A stretch of 5,302 nt of DNA from the NCBI GenBank assembly GCA_007130555.1, contig SLSH01000045.1, positions 1 through 5,302 of the forward strand, written 5' to 3'. The stretch comes from Bacteroidales bacterium. GTDB taxonomy: Bacteria; Bacteroidota; Bacteroidia; Bacteroidales; ML635J-15. Position numbers and translations under genes: made by a program. Below are positions 1 through 5,302 of the stretch, in pieces (the first letter of the stretch is position 1; each line of letters starts with the position of its first letter). Below the pieces are notes generated by a model. The model ran no database searches. It was not told the DNA's origin and saw nothing but the letters and a program-made list of their open reading frames with translations.

Positions 1-89
1 ATTCCTCCGTCAAAAACAAGATAAGAAAAATTCAATTTATTTTCCTGAATATCAGAAACTTCTTTATCATAAAAAGCAACATCTTTCAT
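1..89 (-). CDS. N-terminal fragment of an unidentified protein, possibly DUF3822 family
   Basis: An open frame begins with ATG at 89-87 on the minus strand and runs 29 codons without a stop to the left edge, so only the N-terminus is visible. The fragment begins MKDVAFYDKEVSD and later reads LNFSYLVFDGG. The ATG lies 11 bp after the stop of the upstream membrane-protein gene, on the same strand, so the two are very likely co-transcribed. There is no Shine-Dalgarno sequence, as is usual in Bacteroidota. A polar N-terminus followed by a beta-strand ending in DGG resembles my memory of DUF3822 proteins, which are conserved in Bacteroidota and found near similar genes. That identification rests on a short fragment and is tentative. 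That this is a real gene start is more secure than the family name. No signal peptide or membrane segment is visible. Confidence 0.55.
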   Translation of the reverse strand, partial: MKDVAFYDKEVSDIQENKLNFSYLVFDGG

Positions 90-100
90 TATAAAGTTTA

Positions 101-715
101 TTATTCCCAGTTACCTGCACTATTGTCGGCATCGTTAAGACTACCTACCCTAAGTATGTCCTCAGGTCTTAGCGAAATATAATTTATGATTAATTGTTCG
201 TCTAATCCTTCTAATATCTTTTTTAATTCTGCATGAGCCGAAAATACCCATACTCTTACGTTTGACCCTGTCATAACGGATGAGGTATCCATTTCCCATT
301 CCACAATATCACCTGTTGCCGTGTATCTTATATTTTCAATGGGATATTTTATATGCTTAAACAAAGAGTCTTTAATAGGAATATAAAAAGTATCACGGGA
401 AACAATGCCTCTTTGAATTGCTTCTCTTTCGGTTAGTGTGTCGGGTACAAAACCTATAGCCCGTACAACTCTGATATCTCCGGTTTTAATAAAATCAATT
501 AGAGTATCAAAATCGGGAGTAAAGAAACCGGTAGCTTCTCTGTATGAATTTTGAGCAGTTCGAATATCTATTAATCTGTCAATATTCTTTCTCAGTCTGA
601 TATTTCTTTCTTCCTCAAAATCAATAGGCTTTTTTATTCCTACAACAATGTAATAAGCCAAAACAATTATCGCTACAAATAAAATAATCTTAATAATAAT
701 ATTTAATGCTTTCAT
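101..715 (-). CDS. Membrane-anchored conserved Bacteroidota protein with pseudopilin-like N-terminus
   Basis: Encodes 204 residues of unknown function. Residues 6-27 form one hydrophobic membrane segment near the N-terminus, followed by KK and a charged helix (about 33-60). Next comes a stretch around 51-76 (IRTAQNSYREATGFFTP, then DFDTLIDFI) whose pattern resembles the end of the GspG-type pseudopilin helix: alternating hydrophobics, an alanine/tyrosine pair, a glycine, an aromatic turn, then a leucine helix. The rest looks like a mixed beta domain, and the C-terminus is VGSLNDADNSAGNWE, an ending I recall from homologues in Bacteroides. No prepilin peptidase site (G before FTLIE) is present, so classical pilin processing is not supported. 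The ATG at 715 is preferred. The longer reading from a TTG at 748 would begin inside a perfect -7 promoter box and add a polar leader before the membrane segment. It is the first gene of an operon with the gene starting at 89. The C-terminal domain is probably periplasmic, by inference. Confidence 0.85.
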   Translation of the reverse strand: MKALNIIIKIILFVAIIVLAYYIVVGIKKPIDFEEERNIRLRKNIDRLIDIRTAQNSYREATGFFTPDFDTLIDFIKTGDIRVVRAIGFVPDTLTEREAIQRGIVSRDTFYIPIKDSLFKHIKYPIENIRYTATGDIVEWEMDTSSVMTGSNVRVWVFSAHAELKKILEGLDEQLIINYISLRPEDILRVGSLNDADNSAGNWE

Positions 716-740
716 TTTATAAATATTTAATTTAGTTTTG
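710..740 (+). promoter_or_regulatory. Predicted Bacteroidota promoter for the rightward RecD-like helicase gene
   Basis: TAGTTTTG at 733-740 matches the -7 consensus TAnnTTTG exactly. A 3-of-4 match to the -33 element (TTTC, 710-713) lies 19 bases upstream. Transcription would begin at about 744-747, giving a leader of about 65 bases, very AT-rich, including the 12-base palindrome AAAATATATTTT at 753-764. The -33 element overlaps the start codon of the leftward gene at 713-715. The weaker -33 match makes this call less certain than the opposite promoter. Confidence 0.45.
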
Positions 741-745
741 AAACA

Positions 746-775
746 CAAAATTAAAATATATTTTTCTAAAACAAA
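746..775 (-). promoter_or_regulatory. Predicted Bacteroidota promoter for the leftward membrane-protein operon
   Basis: Read on the minus strand, TTTG (775-772) is followed after 18 bases by TAATTTTG (753-746), an exact match to the Bacteroidota -7 consensus TAnnTTTG with a TTTG -33 element. Transcription would start at about 740-743, leaving a leader of roughly 25-28 bases before the ATG at 715. The -7 box contains the TTG that would be the alternative start codon, which argues for the ATG start. The element interlocks with a plus-strand -7 box at 733-740. Confidence 0.6.
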
Positions 776-809
776 ATGTATTTTAACAGAAAATTCAATT
801 TATTAGAAA

Positions 810-2219
810 ATGTTTATAAACAAGACTGTTTTAGAATATCTTAATCATGCTCCTACAAAAAGCCAAGTAGTTGCTATTGAGAATCTTATAAAGTTTCTAG
901 ATGATAAATCAAGAGAATCGGTTTTTATATTAAAAGGTTATGCCGGAACGGGAAAAACAAGTTTAATAAGTGCCCTGACAAAAACCTGCCGTCTTATAAA
1001 ACAAAAAACCGTTTTGATGGCTCCTACAGGCAGGGCGGCAAAGGTATTGAGTTCTTACGCCGATTATAACGCCACTACAATTCATAAATGCATATATCGT
1101 AAAGAAAGCACAAAAAATCCTGACAGTAAATTTGTATTGAATTTCAAAAAATTTAAAAATACATTGTTTATAGTTGACGAAGCTTCCATGATTTCAAACG
1201 ATAATACAGGCGGAAGTTTTTTCGGCTCGGGAAGATTACTAGAAGACTTGCTTCAATTTGTTTTTAATAATGACAACTGCAAACTTATACTTGTTGGAGA
1301 TACTGCACAATTGCCCCCGATAGGAACAATACTTAGTCCTGCTCTTGATAAATCCCGGCTTGAAATGCTTAATTTTAACGTATATATTTCCGAATTAACC
1401 GATGTGGTAAGACAAGCAACCGAGTCGGGAATACTAAGCAATGCAACAATATTAAGATATGCAATAAATAATAATACAGGTTCGGACTTTCCGAAATTAC
1501 TGACAGATGATTTTATAGATATCAAAGCAATAAACGGCTCTGAATTACTCGATTTTTTGGAATCTTCAATCTCAGGATACGGTATTGAGGAAACAAAAAT
1601 CGTTACGAGGTCAAATAAATATGCAAATAAATATAATGCCGGTATAAGAACTCAAATTTTGTGGAAAGAAGAAGAAATATCAACCGGAGATTTATTGATG
1701 GTGGTAAAAAATAATTATTCATGGTTAGACGAAAATTCTCCGATTGATTTTATTGCAAACGGAGACATCATAGAAATTAAAAGAATCAGGAATATTCAGG
1801 AAATATACGGGCACAGGTTTGCAGATATGACAGTAAGTTTTATTGATTATCCCGAACTGGAAATTGATGTTAAAGTTATTCTGGATACTTTAAATATTGA
1901 CGGTCCTGCAATGAGTAATAATTATTATAAAGAACTTTATAGTCAACTAAACGAAGATTACCAACATATTGAAGACAGTAAAAAACGCCACGAAGCAATT
2001 ATGAACGACAATTATTTTAACGCTTTACAGGTTAAATTTGCTTATGCTTTTACCTGTCATAAATCTCAGGGAGGACAATGGAAATCTGTTTTTATTGATT
2101 ACGGCTGGCTGACAAAAGAGATGGTTAATATTGAATTTTACAGATGGCTATACACAGCATTTACAAGAGCTACCGAAAAACTGTATCTTGTTAATTTTGA
2201 TAAAAGTTTTTTTGACTAA
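810..2219 (+). CDS. Stand-alone RecD-like ATP-dependent DNA helicase (SF1B)
   Basis: A complete 469-residue superfamily 1 helicase. Motifs in order: a Q-like residue in PTKSQ (15-19); Walker A GYAGTGKT (43-50); motif Ia APTGRAAKVL (71-80) with TTIHK after it; Walker B VDEASM (122-127); motif III LVGDTAQLPPIG (161-172); the VVRQ segment (199-202) typical of RecD; motif V YAFTCHKSQGGQW (412-424); and motif VI YTAFTRATEKLYLV (448-461) with the likely arginine finger R453. All catalytic motifs are intact, so it should hydrolyse ATP and translocate 5'-3' on DNA, by analogy with RecD and Dda. It lacks the long N-terminal region of RecD2, and no RecB or RecC gene is in view, so it probably acts alone in repair or replication. 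The length fits the short Bacteroidota group I recall. The start is firm: an in-frame TAG lies two codons upstream (804-806). It is transcribed divergently from the membrane-protein operon and converges on the activase gene. Confidence 0.95.
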   Translation: MFINKTVLEYLNHAPTKSQVVAIENLIKFLDDKSRESVFILKGYAGTGKTSLISALTKTCRLIKQKTVLMAPTGRAAKVLSSYADYNATTIHKCIYRKESTKNPDSKFVLNFKKFKNTLFIVDEASMISNDNTGGSFFGSGRLLEDLLQFVFNNDNCKLILVGDTAQLPPIGTILSPALDKSRLEMLNFNVYISELTDVVRQATESGILSNATILRYAINNNTGSDFPKLLTDDFIDIKAINGSELLDFLESSISGYGIEETKIVTRSNKYANKYNAGIRTQILWKEEEISTGDLLMVVKNNYSWLDENSPIDFIANGDIIEIKRIRNIQEIYGHRFADMTVSFIDYPELEIDVKVILDTLNIDGPAMSNNYYKELYSQLNEDYQHIEDSKKRHEAIMNDNYFNALQVKFAYAFTCHKSQGGQWKSVFIDYGWLTKEMVNIEFYRWLYTAFTRATEKLYLVNFDKSFFD

Positions 2220-2220
2220 T

Positions 2221-2260
2221 TGAGAGGTTTAGTGTCTGTAACAGAAACACAATTACCTCA
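2221..2260. terminator. Imperfect hairpin between convergent genes, possible two-way terminator
   Basis: The helicase stop (2217-2219) and the activase-like stop (2253-2255) are separated by 33 bases. Across this gap GAGGT (2224-2228) can pair with ACCTC (2255-2259), GTG (2232-2234) with CAC (2248-2250), and TCT (2235-2237) with AGA (2243-2245). The stem is broken by an internal loop and a bulge. The structure covers the minus-strand stop codon. Neither side has a clear run of Ts after the stem, so it does not meet the classical intrinsic terminator pattern. Position is the main support. Confidence 0.3.
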
Positions 2261-5200
2261 TAACACTCGCAGTAAAAGCGTCAATTTTATTTAATGTGTT
2301 CAGAGGCAGTGGATTTCCGTCAATTTCTATTGAAATAAGGGCTTTTTTGTTTTGTCGTGCCCATGGTTTTACTATTCCTTCGATTACACGACCAATCAGA
2401 CAGGCAAAAGGCGAAATATTTATTACTCCCGAATATCCGTCTTGTAATGAGGTATATGCCATTCCTCCTGATACTGATATTTCGGAATATAATTCGTTTT
2501 GAATAAAATTTTCCCGGCAATTATTCATTATATGCTCCATATCATCAGGAAATTCTATTAATAATCCCGAAGCTGCAAGTGTTTTTTTGATTTGATTTTC
2601 GATATTGTGTTTATATCTTTTTTCTAATATCCATTTTAATTGCCCCGTATAATTTTTATTAAAAATATTTATTGATTTTTTTCCGTTTTGGGAATTTGAG
2701 AATAATTCGGTCTTTCGTACATAATCACAGTAATAAATCCACTCGCTTATCCCTGATATTTTACAGATTATTCCGTTTTGTGCAAAATGATTTACAAGTT
2801 CATTAATTGCAAAATCGTCTCTGCGAACATAAATTTCTCCGATTATTAAAACTTTTTTACACTCTCCGGGGTTTAGTTTCAGAGGGATATTTGCCAGATT
2901 TTTTGCAAAATTTCCAAGTTCGGGAAGTACATTTTTTTTATCTGTTTCGCAGGATTTTACAAATTTCTGCCATTGATTTTCAAAAATCTGCAAAGCACTG
3001 TCAACATCTTTTGCACAGACTCTAAGGGTATTCTCAATATCTTTGATATAATCTGCAATAAGAATTGCCCACCAGGCATTTTTCGAAAATCCTTTCCCGA
3101 GTTCATTATATGAATTATCGGAATCCGAAGTAAAAACAACTACATTATCAAGTTTTAAATCGCTTATTAATTTTTTATAAAAAACAAAATACTGACCTGT
3201 CCTGCATGGTCCTGTAGTTGTCGGAACAAAAAAGATATATGTTTCGTCTTTTTTATAATCTTCACTGTTTACAAACTGCAAAAAACCTCCCAACACCATA
3301 TGGGAAGGCAGACATTCTTTTCCCGAACATATTGCTTTTGCAGTTTGAGCTGTAAACTCATCGGCAACAGGAAAAGCAAGCGTATTGATGCCATATTGTT
3401 TTGTAAAAACGGAAACAAGCTCGGTACTGTAACGTCCCATATTTGACAAAAGCATTTTTACTTTGGGATTATTCCGGACCGGAATTTTTGCATTATTATG
3501 TATATTATTAATTAATAAATCCCTTTTTCCGTTTGAAATAAACCTTAAACCATTGTCAAAATCATCAATATGGACATCAATATCTTTATTATTATAATGA
3601 TTTTCCACAATATCCAGAAATGCATCAATTCTTGTATCTATCCCCGCATCTGCGGTATGAGAATCCAACTCTAAAATTAAAAACGGCTTTGTTTTCATTA
3701 TCCACCCAAAATAATGTAAAAGAAAAGAATCAGGAGCACAGGAAAAATTAGTAATATAAACAGGATACAGATTTTTATTCTCTTTTGCAATCTGAACGGC
3801 TTTTAATACCTGTCTTCCGTAATACCAATACATATTATCGTAAATATCCTTTTCGCCGGAAGCAATAACATTAAAAGGAATTACATCTAATCCTTTATTT
3901 ATAAACTTATCGGGAATTCCCATATTTGCATCTTTTGTAAATGCATTATAAGGTCTTCCTATTAAAAGAATTGCAGGATTTTTTTCCTTATTTATTTCTT
4001 TAAGAACTTGTCCTCCCCATTCATCAAGTTTTTTATCAAAATTATTCTGATATTCAATGGCATTTAAAATTGCAGATTTTGCTTCTTTAGATTTAAATCC
4101 CATTTGATTTGCCATTTTGATAAAAGATGTGATAAGATTTTTTTGATTGGAATTATTAAAACTTACTTCGGCAGACAAAATTTTTCCTTCCTCAATTTCA
4201 GGAAAAGCTTTTTGAACATAATACGGGAGTGCTTGTGTAATCGGACAGGTACATGAGTGGTCGGCAGAATCCCCGTTATCAAATTTTTCTTTAAAATGAG
4301 GCAGAAAAATATAATCGGTTTTTTTGTTTATAATATTCAATACCGCTCCGTGAGCAATTTCCGCAGGAAAACAATAATCGCTTTCTACTCTTGACACACC
4401 GTCTTCTTCTATCTTATCCGACAAAACAACATCTATTCCCAGTTCGGAGAAAAATTTATTGAATAAAGGATATAAACTGTAAACCGAAAAACACAAAGGA
4501 ATTCCTACTGATATCTTTCTAATAATATTACGCTGTTTGTCTTGTATTTCTTTAAATAACAGTGTACGATAATCTGCAATATAATTTTTCCCGTCCTTTC
4601 CGGTAAGCGATTTATTAATAACCGAATATTTACTGCAACGTCCACCGAACATTTTTTTATTTCCGTCAATATTTATAACCGCAATAGAGCAGAGGTTTTC
4701 GCAGGATTTGCATGTAATATATTTTTCAATTTTAAAATCGGTATTTAAAATTTCCTTAATTGTTTTCGTATTTTTTTCTGTTTGTCCTGCTTCAAATTTT
4801 TCCATGGCAATCAATCCTGCTCCGAAACATCCTAATAATTCGGGCATTGGCGGTATTATCAGCGGTTTATTTAGTAGCATTGCAAATGCAAGCGGGATAG
4901 CAGAATTCTTTGCCACTCCTCCCTGAACAGATATTTTATTGCCGATATTTCTGTTGCCCACTACTCTGTTAAGATAATTTGAAACAATTGACACCACAAG
5001 TCCTGCGGTAATATCTTCTTTTTGGGAACCTTGCACAATTGCTTTTCGTATTTCGGCATTAATAAAAGCCGAGCAATGTTCGCTGAACTTTATGGGATTA
5101 TCGGATTTTTCCGCAATCTGTCCGATTTGTGTAACATCGGTAATATTCAAATCTCCCGATGCGGCTTCTTCCAGAAAACTCCCCGTTCCTGCCGAACAGG

Positions 5201-5302
5201 CTTCGTTCATGGCATAATCAACTGCGACATTATTTCGCAAATAAATATATTTAGCATCCTGTCCTCCGATTTCAAAAATTGTATCAACATCATCACAGTA
5301 AA
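2253..5302 (-). CDS. C-terminal 1015 residues of a giant 2-hydroxyacyl-CoA dehydratase activase/dehydratase-like fusion
   Basis: The frame is open to the right edge, so the start is outside. The TTG at 5240 is internal, because coding similarity (FEIGGQDAK) continues upstream of it. Numbering from the first full codon (5300): the end of a BadF/BcrA/HgdC-type ASKHA ATPase domain covers 1-166, with GGQDAK (12-17), NEACSAGTG (Cys35), FSEHC (Cys76) and GGVAKN (127-132). Cys35 and Cys76 match the pair that holds the bridging [4Fe-4S] cluster in the activase dimer. A four-cysteine linker follows (Cys197, 200, 204, 222, in GGRCSKY). A DUF2229/HgdA-B-like region has VGIP (265-268), CFPAEIAHG (Cys310), CTCP (Cys350/352), IGRPYN (447-452), NFSCAPDSF (Cys521) and LELDSHTADAG (543-553). 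A second COG3581-like region has KECLPSH (Cys663), GPCRTGQY (697-704), GEIYVRRDDF (821-830) and SPFAC (Cys967). Family members usually reach about 1400 residues with two ATPase domains, so this is probably the second. Known relatives couple ATP hydrolysis to low-potential electron transfer in the anaerobic cytoplasm; the substrate here is unknown. No frameshift is seen. Confidence 0.92.
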   Translation of the reverse strand, partial: YCDDVDTIFEIGGQDAKYIYLRNNVAVDYAMNEACSAGTGSFLEEAASGDLNITDVTQIGQIAEKSDNPIKFSEHCSAFINAEIRKAIVQGSQKEDITAGLVVSIVSNYLNRVVGNRNIGNKISVQGGVAKNSAIPLAFAMLLNKPLIIPPMPELLGCFGAGLIAMEKFEAGQTEKNTKTIKEILNTDFKIEKYITCKSCENLCSIAVINIDGNKKMFGGRCSKYSVINKSLTGKDGKNYIADYRTLLFKEIQDKQRNIIRKISVGIPLCFSVYSLYPLFNKFFSELGIDVVLSDKIEEDGVSRVESDYCFPAEIAHGAVLNIINKKTDYIFLPHFKEKFDNGDSADHSCTCPITQALPYYVQKAFPEIEEGKILSAEVSFNNSNQKNLITSFIKMANQMGFKSKEAKSAILNAIEYQNNFDKKLDEWGGQVLKEINKEKNPAILLIGRPYNAFTKDANMGIPDKFINKGLDVIPFNVIASGEKDIYDNMYWYYGRQVLKAVQIAKENKNLYPVYITNFSCAPDSFLLHYFGWIMKTKPFLILELDSHTADAGIDTRIDAFLDIVENHYNNKDIDVHIDDFDNGLRFISNGKRDLLINNIHNNAKIPVRNNPKVKMLLSNMGRYSTELVSVFTKQYGINTLAFPVADEFTAQTAKAICSGKECLPSHMVLGGFLQFVNSEDYKKDETYIFFVPTTTGPCRTGQYFVFYKKLISDLKLDNVVVFTSDSDNSYNELGKGFSKNAWWAILIADYIKDIENTLRVCAKDVDSALQIFENQWQKFVKSCETDKKNVLPELGNFAKNLANIPLKLNPGECKKVLIIGEIYVRRDDFAINELVNHFAQNGIICKISGISEWIYYCDYVRKTELFSNSQNGKKSINIFNKNYTGQLKWILEKRYKHNIENQIKKTLAASGLLIEFPDDMEHIMNNCRENFIQNELYSEISVSGGMAYTSLQDGYSGVINISPFACLIGRVIEGIVKPWARQNKKALISIEIDGNPLPLNTLNKIDAFTASVMR

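Noticed and set aside
716..748. Alternative TTG start at 748 extending the membrane protein by 11 residues
   Set aside because: The TTG is part of a perfect -7 promoter element, so it would lie upstream of the predicted transcript. The ATG at 715 places the membrane segment at the expected N-terminal position.
757..766. TATATTTT / TATTTTTC as the plus-strand promoter of the helicase, with TTTG at 737-740
   Set aside because: Neither matches the final G of TAnnTTTG, and the perfect element at 733-740 is a better candidate.
1253..1525. 90-codon open frame on the minus strand inside the helicase gene
   Set aside because: It lies wholly opposite conserved helicase motifs, shows no recognisable family, and is best explained as a shadow of the coding strand.
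2931..2940. Run of eight A residues on the coding strand (minus) as a possible programmed frameshift site
   Set aside because: The main frame continues intact through it with family motifs on both sides, and shifted frames give no recognisable product.
2296..5000. Several 60-72 codon frames on both strands within the activase-like gene
   Set aside because: All overlap a strongly supported conserved coding region in other frames and lack their own recognisable domains or promoters.
1..5302. CRISPR array, tRNA, rRNA, insertion sequence or phage remnants
   Set aside because: No regularly spaced repeats, tRNA-like cloverleaf, transposase motifs or terminal inverted repeats were seen. Nearly all bases are accounted for by four genes.

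Overview
The window reads as chromosomal DNA from an anaerobic member of the Bacteroidota, probably order Bacteroidales. It is strongly AT-rich, translation starts lack Shine-Dalgarno sequences, and the one sizeable intergenic gap holds two matches to the Bacteroidota -7 promoter element (TAnnTTTG). The protein families also fit: a short RecD-like helicase, a small membrane-anchored protein ending in GNWE, and a giant oxygen-sensitive 2-hydroxyacyl-CoA dehydratase activase-like protein. There are no signs of mobile elements, CRISPR arrays, tRNA or rRNA.

Layout, left to right. (1) 1-89, minus strand: the first 29 codons of a gene that leaves the window on the left, possibly DUF3822. (2) 101-715, minus: a 204-residue protein with a single N-terminal membrane anchor and a pseudopilin-like N-terminal layout. 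It sits 11 bp upstream of gene 1 and is presumably co-transcribed with it. (3) 716-809: a divergent control region with interlocked, nearly palindromic -7 elements on the two strands. (4) 810-2219, plus: a complete stand-alone RecD-like SF1B DNA helicase. (5) 2220-2260: convergent gene ends with an imperfect hairpin overlapping the stop codon of the next gene. (6) 2253-5302, minus: the C-terminal 1015 residues of a very large protein. It fuses an ATP-dependent activase (BadF/BcrA/HgdC-type ASKHA ATPase) to HgdA/HgdB-like dehydratase regions (DUF2229 and COG3581-like). Its N-terminus lies beyond the right edge.

The genes do not form one pathway. The left pair plus the helicase look like a housekeeping neighbourhood (membrane protein, DNA repair or replication). 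The right-hand gene is a separate metabolic unit: by family knowledge it would use ATP hydrolysis to push low-potential electrons from one [4Fe-4S] cluster to a second iron-sulfur site, and its substrate is unknown. The observations most worth following are this all-in-one activase/reductase and the symmetric divergent promoter.
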